Part shown: positions 7,274-15,050 of the stretch, piece by piece
Layout of the letters: the number at the start of each line of letters is the position of its first letter
Numbering within the stretch: position 1 is the stretch's first letter
Assembly (NCBI RefSeq): GCF_027532025.1
Contig: NZ_JAPZSY010000091.1
Coordinates: forward strand, 1 to 44,380
Origin: Inhella sp.
GTDB lineage: Bacteria; Pseudomonadota; Gammaproteobacteria; Burkholderiales; Burkholderiaceae_C
Length of the DNA: 44,380 bases
Direction of reading: 5' to 3'
Notes under the pieces: generated by a model
What the model was told of the DNA's origin: nothing
What the model saw: the letters and a program-made list of their open reading frames with translations, nothing else
Database searches by the model: none
Program-made: the position numbers and the translations under genes

Positions 7274-7329
7274 CCAGCCGCTCCCCCGAGGCGGGGGGTT
7301 TTCGCTGGGGGCTTGGCCCCAGCGGCTGG
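7274..7329. repeat. compact structured intergenic element with competing hairpins
   Basis: Between the divergent mutL and dedA starts lie three inverted repeats. The outer arms are CCAGCCGCT (7274-7282) and AGCGGCTGG (7321-7329). Inside are CCCCC/GGGGG (7283-7287 and 7293-7297) and CGCTGGGG/CCCCAGCG (7303-7310 and 7317-7324). The last arm overlaps the outer one, so two folds compete. It may be a dispersed Burkholderiales intergenic repeat, a transcript leader structure, or both. No second copy is seen in this window. Confidence 0.6.
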
Positions 7330-7361
7330 AGGGGCCCAGCGCCGCACCGAAAATGTTGCCC

Positions 7362-8015
7362 ATGGAACTGGCACTCTGGCTCATCGACTTCATCCTCCAC
7401 GTGGACAAGCACATCGCGGCTTTCGTGGGCACTTACGGCGTTTGGGTGTATGCCCTGCTGTTCGCCATCGTGTTCGTCGAGACGGGCCTGGTGGTGATGC
7501 CCTTTTTGCCCGGGGACTCGCTGCTGTTCGTGGTGGGGGCCTTGTGCGGCGCCGGGTTGATGAACCTGCCACTGGCCATGGGCGTGCTCATCGCTGCGGC
7601 CATCTTGGGCGACCAAACCAACTACACCATCGGCCGGTACTTCGGTCCCAAGGTCTTCCAGTGGGAGGACAGCCGCTTTTTCAACAAGCGGGCCTTCAAC
7701 ACCGCCCACGAGTTTTACGAAAAGCATGGCGGCGTCACCATCATCATTGCGCGCTTCATGCCCTTCATCCGAACCTTCGCCCCCTTCGTGGCTGGCGTGG
7801 CGGAGATGAATCGCAGCAAGTTCACCCTTTACAACGTGGCGGGCGCGCTGATTTGGGTCATCAGCCTGACGGTGCTGGGCTACCTCTTCGGCAACCTGCC
7901 CTTCGTGAAGGAGCATCTGTCGAAGTTCATATGGGCTTTGATCATCGTGCCCGGCCTGATCGCGATTGGCGGCGGCTGGCACGCTCAGCGCAAGGCCCAG
8001 CGCGCGGCGGCTTGA
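7362..8015 (+). CDS. DedA-family membrane protein
   Basis: This 217-residue inner-membrane protein belongs to the DedA/VTT family, whose members move lipid carriers such as undecaprenyl phosphate or phospholipids and support envelope homeostasis. The hallmark stretches are ETGLVVMPFLPGDSLLFVVG near the first re-entrant loop and RFMPFIRTFAPFVAGVAEM with the conserved arginines. Several hydrophobic segments and a basic C-terminus (HAQRKAQRAAA) follow. ATG 7362 gives the usual MEL start; ATG 7353 in the same frame is possible. It is divergent from mutL, and its stop abuts the stop of the convergent gene at 8016. Confidence 0.93.
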   Translation: MELALWLIDFILHVDKHIAAFVGTYGVWVYALLFAIVFVETGLVVMPFLPGDSLLFVVGALCGAGLMNLPLAMGVLIAAAILGDQTNYTIGRYFGPKVFQWEDSRFFNKRAFNTAHEFYEKHGGVTIIIARFMPFIRTFAPFVAGVAEMNRSKFTLYNVAGALIWVISLTVLGYLFGNLPFVKEHLSKFIWALIIVPGLIAIGGGWHAQRKAQRAAA

Positions 8016-9230
8016 TCAGGGGCCGCCGCCCAGCCGCTTGAGGGCGTCGGCGGCGGCGTCCACGTCTTTGCGCAACTCCGCCAGGTATCGGTCGCGCTGC
8101 TCGCTGGGCCAGGCGTCGGGCGAAAAGCGGGCCAGTGGATGGGCCTGGGTGCGGTGCACGGCGCCGGGCAGGCGCGGCAGCATCACGCGGTCGGGGAAGG
8201 TGTTTTCGCGCAGCAGGAAACCGTCCACGTCGCGCAGGGTCAGCGGGAATGCGGGCTTGAGGTCGTGCAGCAAGCGCCCGTGAACCCACAGCCGCACGGT
8301 TTGCGGGCCGGCCTTGAGCTCTTCGTTGAACAAGGCCAGGGCGATGGGCTGGCCGCTGGCGTCGTCGATGCGGCCGTTGACGACGTAACGGCCCGGTTGC
8401 TGCACCTCCAAGCGCAGGTCGAGGGCCAGGGCGCCCTGTTGAACCGACTCGGTCACGCCCGGCAGCCAGCGGCCCGCGCTGCCCGGGTCGTGCATGAGAT
8501 CGAAGTAAACAAACCCAGGCTGGCCGCCGTAGCTCATCCACAGTTCCAGGCGGACGCGGCCTGCGAAGGTGTTGAACCCTTGTCGAGACGGCGCCATGGT
8601 GGCCGTGTACACACCGTCACCCGCGACGTCATCGCCCGCTTGCCCGTCATCGGTGGGCACGAGGGGACGCCCCACGGTTTGCGCGGTGCGGCCAGGCTCG
8701 GTCACCTCCTGGATGACGGCGCGCGTGAATCGCAGAGGCAGGGCTTGGTTTTGAGCATTCACCAAGCTAACGGTGACCCGGCTGCTTTCGTCGCCACTGG
8801 TGAAGACGCGCTCTTGCGTGGTCCGCAACTTGACGCCGTCCATGGGCGTGCCGCCTGGCGTGCGCAGCGGGTGCTCTTCGGCGATGGGCTGAAACGGCTG
8901 CAGCTGGTCGGGGTGCTCGCGAGCCGGGCGAGACTGATGCGGGTAGCGCGCGTGGGTCTCGTAGGTGACCAAGGCCTGGCGGGCTTGATCGAAGCGCTGC
9001 TGCGCCAACTGGCGCTGAGCCTCGCGCTGGCGCATGCCTTCGGCGCTCAAGGGCGACCCTTGCGGCGTGGACGCTGGCGGCGCGGGGGCTGCCAGCGCTG
9101 CCGGGAGACGGGGCACCCCGGCGGAGGCCAAGCCGGCGGGAGCTTGCTCGCCGGCTGGCCGTTCCCACCCCCACCACAGCAAAGCCAGCGCCGCGACGCC
9201 CAGCGCCGCGGCCCAGCGGCCGGGACTCAT
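8016..9230 (-). CDS. membrane-anchored exported protein, possible partner of the upstream secreted hydrolase
   Basis: This 404-residue protein has a short positively charged N-terminus, a hydrophobic segment (residues 8-20, AALGVAALALLWW), and an Ala/Pro-rich linker. Next come a helical stretch (RQREAQRQLAQQRFDQARQA) and beta-rich domains. A motif DDGQAGDDVAGDGVYTATM (about 195-215) is the acidic 'GD..AGDGVYT' signature of Ig-like extracellular domains annotated as choice-of-anchor X. The rest has no family I can name. Its ATG overlaps the stop of the secreted protein at 9227 by 4 bp, so the two are probably made together. It may act as a periplasmic or surface chaperone or inhibitor (foldase-like), but that is inference from order and anchoring only. 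Confidence 0.75.
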   Translation of the reverse strand: MSPGRWAAALGVAALALLWWGWERPAGEQAPAGLASAGVPRLPAALAAPAPPASTPQGSPLSAEGMRQREAQRQLAQQRFDQARQALVTYETHARYPHQSRPAREHPDQLQPFQPIAEEHPLRTPGGTPMDGVKLRTTQERVFTSGDESSRVTVSLVNAQNQALPLRFTRAVIQEVTEPGRTAQTVGRPLVPTDDGQAGDDVAGDGVYTATMAPSRQGFNTFAGRVRLELWMSYGGQPGFVYFDLMHDPGSAGRWLPGVTESVQQGALALDLRLEVQQPGRYVVNGRIDDASGQPIALALFNEELKAGPQTVRLWVHGRLLHDLKPAFPLTLRDVDGFLLRENTFPDRVMLPRLPGAVHRTQAHPLARFSPDAWPSEQRDRYLAELRKDVDAAADALKRLGGGP

Positions 9231-10108
9231 TGCGCGCTGTTGACCACGTCGGTGCGCATGCGGCCCACGATGCCAGCCCAGTTGTTCGCGTTGTAGTGGT
9301 TGAAGGCTTCACCGTCGTCACGGAAGGCCACGGTGTGGTTGGTCCATTTGGCCCGTCCGCCTTCGGCGGCGGCAGTGCCCAGGGTCAGGTCGTTGCACCA
9401 CCAGTCGGACGGGTTGCAATAACCGCCGCCGCTGTTGCCGCTGATGCCGCCGCTGGAGTGGTAGGCGATGGCCTCGTCGTCTTGTCCCGGCAGCAGACCG
9501 CTGTAGAGCGTGCCCCTGGCGCCGGCATACAAGTAGAAGATCTTGCCTTGCGTCAGGTTGTGGTTGTAAAGCGCCCGGGCGGTGCTTGTTTTGAGGTCGG
9601 ACACGAGGGGCTCGCTCAGTGCCCAGTCGCCTGCGTTCGCCAACTCGCTGCCACCACCGGCCCCGCCGGCCACGCGCACCCACTTGATGTTCCAGCCCGC
9701 CTGCGTGCCGCCGCCCGCGTTGCTGCACTGACCAGCGCTGTTGGGGGTGGGCGTTTTGATGCTGCGTGTGCTGGTGCCGTACAGCGCCAAGGCGTAGCCG
9801 ATCTGCAAATTGCCCGCCGAATGCGCGGCGATGTAGCACCAGTTGTTGCCCGTGCAATAGCAGTCCAGCGCGTCGCGAACCCGACCGTTGGTGTTGGCGA
9901 TGCTGTTGTAGCCGTCCCAGTTGACGGACTTCTTGTTCACCCCTGCCGCCGTGGTGGCGGGCCCCCAGTAGCGGAAGTCGGCGTGGTTGCCCACCGTGGC
10001 GCTGTTGGAGCGTCCGTTGATCCAAAGGGTGTAGTTCGTGGCCACGGCGTAACCGGACACGGCGAGCAGCACGGCGGCGCCCAGGGCCAGGCGAAGGGTC
10101 TTGCGCAT
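9227..10108 (-). CDS. secreted alpha/beta-hydrolase-like protein
   Basis: This 293-residue protein has a clear Sec signal peptide (MRKTLRLALGAAVLLAVSGY, cleavage near ...AVA-TN). The mature part is rich in Asn, Gly, Trp and aromatic residues. A nucleophile-elbow-like motif, AAHSAGNLQIGYALALYG (about residues 92-110), replaces the usual GxSxG with AHSAG. A late RDDGEAFNHYNANN could supply the acid and histidine of a catalytic triad. Several Cys residues (DCYCTGNNWC, GGYCNPSDWWCND) suggest disulfides in an exported enzyme. A lipase, esterase or depolymerase role is plausible; no substrate can be read. The gene precedes and overlaps its membrane-anchored partner. Confidence 0.72.
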   Translation of the reverse strand: MRKTLRLALGAAVLLAVSGYAVATNYTLWINGRSNSATVGNHADFRYWGPATTAAGVNKKSVNWDGYNSIANTNGRVRDALDCYCTGNNWCYIAAHSAGNLQIGYALALYGTSTRSIKTPTPNSAGQCSNAGGGTQAGWNIKWVRVAGGAGGGSELANAGDWALSEPLVSDLKTSTARALYNHNLTQGKIFYLYAGARGTLYSGLLPGQDDEAIAYHSSGGISGNSGGGYCNPSDWWCNDLTLGTAAAEGGRAKWTNHTVAFRDDGEAFNHYNANNWAGIVGRMRTDVVNSAQ

Positions 10109-10229
10109 TCGGGGAGTCTCCAGAGTTTCCGCCCCAAGGGGACCCCGACGGCGTCGTCGCGGGGACCGGCGGAGGGTCTGCGACCAGGGCCAGCGAGTGT
10201 GAAACCCGCTGTAACTCGGGGCAATCCGG

Positions 10230-10256
10230 ACTTTTACCTCGGCAAAAGTACCGAGG
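10230..10256. promoter_or_regulatory. overlapping inverted repeats between amiC and the secreted hydrolase gene
   Basis: Two overlapping dyads occur here: ACTTTT (10230-10235) with AAAAGT (10244-10249), and CCTCGG (10237-10242) with CCGAGG (10251-10256). The site lies just after the amiC stop and about 120 bp upstream of the hydrolase start. No T-run follows on either strand, so an operator is as likely as a terminator. Confidence 0.3.
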
Positions 10257-10261
10257 GCGAC

Positions 10262-11605
10262 TCAAGCGCTGCCGTCGGTCACGCGTCCGCCCGGTCGGCG
10301 GTTGAGGTGGCGCATCAGGCCCTTGGCCAAAGCGTCGACCAGCTGAGCCTGGTAGCTCGGATCGCGCAGCTTCTTCTCCTCTTCGGGGTTGGAGATGAAC
10401 GCGGTTTCGACCAGGATGCTCGGGATGTCGGGCGCTTTGAGCACGGCAAAGCCGGCCTGCTCCACGCGCGGCTTGTGCAAGCGCCCTACGCGCCCCAATT
10501 GGCCCAGCACCTGGCTCCCCAGTTGCAGGCTGTCGCGAATCTGGGCGGTGGTGCTCATGTCGGCCATGGCCCGCAGCACCGCGCTGTCCTTGACGTTGCG
10601 GATGTTCAATCCACCCACCGCGTCGGCCTGGTTTTCGCGCTGGGCCATCCAGCGTGCGGCCGCGCTGGAGGCGGCGCCGGTCGACAACGCGAACACGCTC
10701 GCTCCACGGGCCTCAGGGCGCAAAAAGGCGTCGGCATGGATGGAGACGAACAAGTCGGCGCCCACCCGCCGTGCCTTGCGCACGCGCTCGTGCAGGGGCA
10801 CGAAGTAGTCGGCGTCGCGCGTCATCAGGACGCGCATGTTGGGCTCTTGCAGCAACCGGTCGCGCAGTTGCTGGGCGATGGAGAGCACCACGTCTTTCTC
10901 GCGCAGACCGGAGGGGCCGATGGCACCAGGGTCTTCGCCGCCATGCCCCGGGTCCAGGGCGATCAACCGCAGACGGGCGACCTTGCCCGACGCCGGCTTG
11001 GGGGCCGCTGGCGGCTTGGGAGCTGTCGGTTGGGGTGCGGGGGGCGGCGCCGGTTGGGAGGCGGACACGGGCGCCTGCGCGCGCTCGGCCTCTCGGCGCT
11101 GCAGCCAATCGCCCAGGGCGTCGTTCACATCGCCCACGGCCTGCTGGGCATTCGCTTCGCGCTCGGCGATCAGCTCCGCCAAGGGGTCCTTCGGCTGCGC
11201 AGCGTACAAGTCCAACACCAGGCGGTGCTGGTAAGCCGCCACCGGTGCCAGGGTGAAGACCTGCGGAGCCACGCCTTGCTTGAGGTCGAACACCAAGCGC
11301 ACCACCCGCGGCTGGTACTGACCCACCCGCACCCCGGCGATGTAGGGGTCGTCGGCGGGCGGCTTGGCCACCAACTCGCGCAGGCGGTTGGACAGGGACA
11401 GACCGTCGATGTCGATGACCAATCGTTCGGGCGCGTGGGTGACGAAATGGGTGGCGGCCAACAGGCGGTCGCTTTCCAAGGTCACCCGGGTGTAGGCCTG
11501 GGACGGCCACACCCGCACCGCCACCAGTTGCGCATCCCCGGGTTGGGCGCGCAAGGGCAGCGACCAAGTGGTCAGGCCCAACTGCAAGAGCAAGCGGCGC
11601 TTCAT
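10262..11605 (-). CDS. amiC: N-acetylmuramoyl-L-alanine amidase AmiC
   Basis: This periplasmic zinc amidase splits the bond between MurNAc and the stem peptide and separates daughter cells. The 447-residue protein starts at ATG 11605, where MKRRLLLQLGLTTW forms a signal peptide with an Arg pair fitting Tat export, as known for AmiC. An AMIN domain (about residues 25-130) targets the septum. After a Pro/Ala-rich linker comes the amidase_3 domain, with zinc ligands in DPGHGGEDPG, GLREKDV and SIHADA and the catalytic Glu in SILVETAFISNPEEE. A regulatory helix insert lies between the last two, so EnvC/NlpD-type activation is likely. The start overlaps the tsaE stop by 4 bp, an arrangement common in proteobacteria. 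Confidence 0.95.
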   Translation of the reverse strand: MKRRLLLQLGLTTWSLPLRAQPGDAQLVAVRVWPSQAYTRVTLESDRLLAATHFVTHAPERLVIDIDGLSLSNRLRELVAKPPADDPYIAGVRVGQYQPRVVRLVFDLKQGVAPQVFTLAPVAAYQHRLVLDLYAAQPKDPLAELIAEREANAQQAVGDVNDALGDWLQRREAERAQAPVSASQPAPPPAPQPTAPKPPAAPKPASGKVARLRLIALDPGHGGEDPGAIGPSGLREKDVVLSIAQQLRDRLLQEPNMRVLMTRDADYFVPLHERVRKARRVGADLFVSIHADAFLRPEARGASVFALSTGAASSAAARWMAQRENQADAVGGLNIRNVKDSAVLRAMADMSTTAQIRDSLQLGSQVLGQLGRVGRLHKPRVEQAGFAVLKAPDIPSILVETAFISNPEEEKKLRDPSYQAQLVDALAKGLMRHLNRRPGGRVTDGSA

Positions 11606-12075
11606 GCCCAAGCCTCCAGCAAGCGCGCGCCGAGAGGGCTCAGCGCTTGCGCTTGCACGCGGCGACCATCGCCTTCCGGTTCGAGGGTCAGCCGAACATC
11701 GGCAGCCCCCAGCAAGCCAGCGGCTTTGTCCGGCCACTCGACCAGCCTCAAGTCAGGCCCCGCCAGCAGTTCTCGAAACCCGGCGTCTTCCCACTCGCGC
11801 GGGTCGCCGAAGCGGAAGAAGTCGAAGTGATGAGCCTGGCCTGACGGTAGCGCGTGGGTCTCAAGCACCGCATAGCTGGGGCTCTTGATGCGCCCCGACA
11901 CGCCCAAAGCTCGCAACAGGCCACGAACGAAGGTGGTTTTGCCCGCCCCCAGGTCGCCCGCCAGCAGCAACAGGGCGTGGGGCAAGCCTGGGGCCTGGGC
12001 CAAGCGCTCGGCGGCCGCCAGGGTGGCGGCTTCGTCGGGCCAATGCAAAGTGAGCGAGGGCAGGGGGGCCGTCAC
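11602..12075 (-). CDS. tsaE: tRNA threonylcarbamoyladenosine biosynthesis ATPase TsaE
   Basis: TsaE is the ATPase that works with TsaB and TsaD to place threonylcarbamoyl on A37 of ANN-decoding tRNAs. The Walker A motif GDLGAGKTT lies near residue 42. It is followed by SPSYAVLETH, HFDFFRFGDPREWEDAGF and LRLVEWPDKAAGLL, all typical. GTG 12075 gives 157 residues, the normal size. An ATG at 12147 would run into queG and adds an unrelated tail. The gene is divergent from queG with only 26 bp between starts, and its end overlaps amiC. Confidence 0.95.
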   Translation of the reverse strand: MTAPLPSLTLHWPDEAATLAAAERLAQAPGLPHALLLLAGDLGAGKTTFVRGLLRALGVSGRIKSPSYAVLETHALPSGQAHHFDFFRFGDPREWEDAGFRELLAGPDLRLVEWPDKAAGLLGAADVRLTLEPEGDGRRVQAQALSPLGARLLEAWA

Positions 12076-12101
12076 GGGTGGGCGGTTTCTAAAATTCAGC
12101 C

Positions 12102-13199
12102 ATGACCCAAGCCACCGACGCCAGCCCCGTCCTGCCGGGGGCCGCACTGGTGGCCCAGATCCAAGCCTGGGGGCGGGCGGCCGGATTCTCCCAAATCGGC
12201 ATCGCCCCCATCGATTTGGCGGAAGCCGAGCCCGGCTTGCAGGCCTGGCTCGCCGCCGGATTCCACGGCAGCATGAGCTACATGGCCCGCCACGGCTTGA
12301 AACGCGCCCGGCCGACGGAACTTGTGCCCGGCACTGCGAGCGTGATCAGCGCCAGGATGGATTACCTGCCCCGCCAAGCGCCCGAAGATTGGCAGGCGGT
12401 GGAATGGCGCGGTTTGGCGCAACCCGCGCAGGCCCAGGTGAGCCTGTACGCCCGTGGACGTGACTATCACAAGGTGCTCCGCCAGCGCCTGCAGGCGCTG
12501 GCCGACCGCATCGCCGCGCACGTGGGGCCCTTCGGGCACCGCTGTTTCACCGACTCGGCCCCCGTGCTGGAGGTAGAACTGGCCCAGCGCGCTGGCCTGG
12601 GCTGGCGGGGCAAACACACCCTGCTGCTGGACCGCGAGGCAGGCTCCCTGTTCTTCCTGGGCGAGATCTATGTCGACCTCTGCCTGCCGCGCAGCGAGCC
12701 GGTTTCGGCCCATTGCGGGCACTGCAGCGCCTGCCTGGACGCCTGTCCGACCCAGGCCATCGTCGCCCCTTACCGGCTGGACGCGCGACGCTGCATCAGC
12801 TACCTCACCATCGAGCACGCGGGCGAGATTCCCGTTGAATTCCGCGCCGCCCTGGGTAACCGCATTTACGGCTGCGACGACTGCCAACTGGCCTGCCCTT
12901 GGAACAAGTTCGCCCGGCGCAGCCCGCTGCCCGATTTCGACCCGCGCGAGGGCCTGCGCGCCACCGAATTGCTCACGCTGTGGGCGTGGGACGAGGCCGA
13001 GTTCTTGCGGCGCACCGAAGGCTCGGCCATCCGCCGCATCGGTTACACGCGCTGGCGGCGCAACTTGGCAGTGGCGCTGGGCAATGCGCGGCGGGCTGGC
13101 GAGCCGGTGAGTGACGCCCTGCGTGCCGCTTTGCCCCACGCCGACCCGCTGGTGGCCGAGCACATCCGCTGGGCGCTCGATCAGGCCATCGCGCGGTAG
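12102..13199 (+). CDS. queG: epoxyqueuosine reductase QueG
   Basis: QueG carries out the last step of queuosine synthesis, reducing epoxyqueuosine in tRNA with cobalamin and two [4Fe-4S] clusters. The 365-residue protein has the two cluster motifs CGHCSACLDACP (about residue 205) and CDDCQLACPWNKF (about 257). The catalytic-region stretch FTDSAPVLEVELAQRAGLGW and KHTLLLDREAGSLFFLGEI are also present, with a HEAT-like C-terminal segment (IRRIGYTRWRRNLAVALGNA). TAAAAT at 12090-12095 looks like a -10 box only 6 bp before the ATG, which could mean a leaderless transcript. The 3' end overlaps the convergent gene at 13181 by 19 bp. Confidence 0.96.
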   Translation: MTQATDASPVLPGAALVAQIQAWGRAAGFSQIGIAPIDLAEAEPGLQAWLAAGFHGSMSYMARHGLKRARPTELVPGTASVISARMDYLPRQAPEDWQAVEWRGLAQPAQAQVSLYARGRDYHKVLRQRLQALADRIAAHVGPFGHRCFTDSAPVLEVELAQRAGLGWRGKHTLLLDREAGSLFFLGEIYVDLCLPRSEPVSAHCGHCSACLDACPTQAIVAPYRLDARRCISYLTIEHAGEIPVEFRAALGNRIYGCDDCQLACPWNKFARRSPLPDFDPREGLRATELLTLWAWDEAEFLRRTEGSAIRRIGYTRWRRNLAVALGNARRAGEPVSDALRAALPHADPLVAEHIRWALDQAIAR

Positions 13200-13993
13200 C
13201 AGGCGCCGTCTTCCTCGCTGCAGAAGGAGGCGAGCAGCGCGGTGTCGATCGCCTGACCGGGCAGCGCCAGTTCCTCGTTCGGCCAGCGCTTCACCAGCGA
13301 GCCATTGGCGGCGCCGGCCGACCACCGGGGTGGGCAGGCGCGACGGTGTTGCAGGGTGGCGCCGCCGTGATGGTTGGCGATGAGCCGGCTCTCGTTCATG
13401 GCCCAGGGCTCGACGTACGCGTCGGCTGCGGCGTCCACGTCGTGAAAGTAGGCTCGGGCGCTGTCGGCCTTCAGCTTGCGGCGCACGGTGCGCGTGATCA
13501 GGCCTTGCAGGCGGTCGAGTTCGGCCCCACTCAGGCCGGACAGTTGCTCGCGCCAAGGCGCCCAGGACGGATCGGCGGCCAAGCTCGCCGGCAGGCATCG
13601 CAGCATGGCTGCCACCGCATCGCGATGCGGCGCCACAGCGGTGGGCGTCAGACGTGGCACGGCCTGCTGCGGGCATCGGATCTCGACGACGCGCGGCTTG
13701 CTGGGCCCCGAACACCCATCGTGGTGGTAGTACTCCCCCTGACTCAAGCGCCCTTTGCTGGAGCGCCCGCGCACATCGCGGTAACTGGGGTGGCGGGTGG
13801 CCAGCTTGTGGCACACCACCAGCCCCGTGCGATCCACCAACTGTAAAAAGGCCTCGCGCCAAGGGGACGCGAGGAGGGTGTCGTGCAGGTAGTCGTCGCC
13901 GGCGCCTTCGGCCCCGCGTTCGATCACGAGAACAAAGGGCCGGGGCCGGTGCACGGCCCAGGACAGGCCGGCAAATTCAAGCAACTGGGACAT
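13181..13993 (-). CDS. possible 2-oxoglutarate/Fe(II) oxygenase-like protein
   Basis: This 270-residue protein starts at ATG 13993; the longer frame upstream overlaps xerD and looks non-coding. It has no signal peptide. The stretch GRLSQGEYYHHDGCSGPSKP resembles the first metal motif (HxD) of TauD/TfdA-like dioxygenases, where a (W/Y)H.D..... P pattern is usual. The late MNESRLIANHHGGATLQHRR resembles the distal His plus the 2-oxoglutarate-binding Arg (NR..LH.....HRR). Between them is a helical region (LSGLSGAELDRLQGLI). I infer the family from these motifs only; a substrate cannot be given. It could instead be an uncharacterised Burkholderiales protein with accidental resemblance. Confidence 0.6.
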   Translation of the reverse strand: MSQLLEFAGLSWAVHRPRPFVLVIERGAEGAGDDYLHDTLLASPWREAFLQLVDRTGLVVCHKLATRHPSYRDVRGRSSKGRLSQGEYYHHDGCSGPSKPRVVEIRCPQQAVPRLTPTAVAPHRDAVAAMLRCLPASLAADPSWAPWREQLSGLSGAELDRLQGLITRTVRRKLKADSARAYFHDVDAAADAYVEPWAMNESRLIANHHGGATLQHRRACPPRWSAGAANGSLVKRWPNEELALPGQAIDTALLASFCSEEDGACYRAMA

Positions 13994-14132
13994 GGGTGAA
14001 TTGTCCGGGCTCTGCGCAACGGTCGGATCGACCCGGCGCCCCGGCCGCCGCCCAGCGCCCAACGCAACACCCTGTGGCCCAACTCGGTCTTCACACCGCA
14101 CTAGGATGCGCGCCCCACTCAATTGACCCTGC

Positions 14133-15050
14133 ATGCGCGACCGTCCCACCCCGCCCGAATTCGTCCCGCCGTCAGGCATCGCGTTGTTCGTGCGCGCCCT
14201 GTGGTTGGAGGAAGGTTTGAGCGACAACACCCGCGCCGCCTATGCCCGGGACCTGCACGCCTTGGCGCTGTGGTTGCACCAACAGGGATCGAGCCTGGAC
14301 GCCGCGCAGGAGTCCGACCTGCTGGCCTACGCCAGTGCACGCCACGCCGGCAGTCGCGCCAGCAGCGCCAACCGCCGTTTGAGCAGCTTCAAGCGCTACT
14401 ACCGGTGGGCCCTGCGGGAGTCCCGCATCCCGGCCGACCCCACGCTGCGCCTGGGCGCCGCCAAGCAACCGTTGCGCGTGCCCAAGACCCTGGGCGAAGC
14501 CCAGGTCGATGCCCTGCTGACGGCACCCGGCGAGGACACACCCCAGGGTTTGCGCGACCGCGCCATGTTGGAGTTGATGTACGCCAGCGGACTGCGCGTG
14601 AGTGAGTTGGTCGACCTGCCCAGCGTCGGCGTGAACCTGCGCGATGGCGTCGTGCGCGTGAGCGGCAAGGGCGGCAAGGAGCGATTGGTCCCCATGGGGC
14701 AGGCGGCGGTGGCGGCGGTGCAGCGCTACGTGGCCGAGGCTCGCGCGACTTTGCTGGCGGGGCGCAGCAGCCACGCGCTCTTTGTCACCGTCCAAGGTGC
14801 GGCCATGAGCCGGCAGATGTTCTGGCGCTTGATCAAGCGTTACGCCGTGCAGGCGGGCATCTTGGGCAGTTTGTCGCCGCACACGCTTCGACATGCGTTC
14901 GCCACCCACTTGCTCAACCATGGCGCTGACTTGCGCACCGTGCAATTGCTGCTGGGCCACGCCGACCTGAGCACCACCCAGATCTACACCCACGTGGCCC
15001 GCGAACGACTCAAATCCGTGGTGGCCCAGCATCACCCGCGGGGCTCATGA
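14133..15050 (+). CDS. xerD: tyrosine recombinase XerD
   Basis: XerD, with XerC, resolves chromosome dimers at dif. The 305-residue protein has an N-terminal SAM-like core-binding domain (IALFVRALWLEEGLSDNTRA...). The catalytic domain shows Arg in YASGLRVSEL (about 155), Lys in VSGKGGKERLVP (about 178), HTLRHAFATHLLNHGADL (about 249-266), LLGHADLSTTQIYTHV with the second His, and the Tyr nucleophile (about 286). MAKxLxP-type variation is replaced by RVPKTLGEAQVDALL, as in XerD. It lacks the extra segment that marks integron integrases. Its stop overlaps the start of the ligase at 15047 (ATGA), an unusual downstream partner. Confidence 0.95.
   Translation: MRDRPTPPEFVPPSGIALFVRALWLEEGLSDNTRAAYARDLHALALWLHQQGSSLDAAQESDLLAYASARHAGSRASSANRRLSSFKRYYRWALRESRIPADPTLRLGAAKQPLRVPKTLGEAQVDALLTAPGEDTPQGLRDRAMLELMYASGLRVSELVDLPSVGVNLRDGVVRVSGKGGKERLVPMGQAAVAAVQRYVAEARATLLAGRSSHALFVTVQGAAMSRQMFWRLIKRYAVQAGILGSLSPHTLRHAFATHLLNHGADLRTVQLLLGHADLSTTQIYTHVARERLKSVVAQHHPRGS

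Noticed and set aside
9230-11830. 866-residue ORF on the + strand
   Set aside because: It is antisense to the secreted hydrolase and amiC, which have signal peptides and motifs.
12096-13862. 588-residue ORF on the - strand
   Set aside because: It is antisense to queG, whose iron-sulfur motifs are intact.
14133-15050. Reading the tyrosine recombinase as the missing integron integrase
   Set aside because: Its sequence is XerD and lacks the additional integrase-specific segment. It is also 12 kb from the cassettes, and the housekeeping role explains it.
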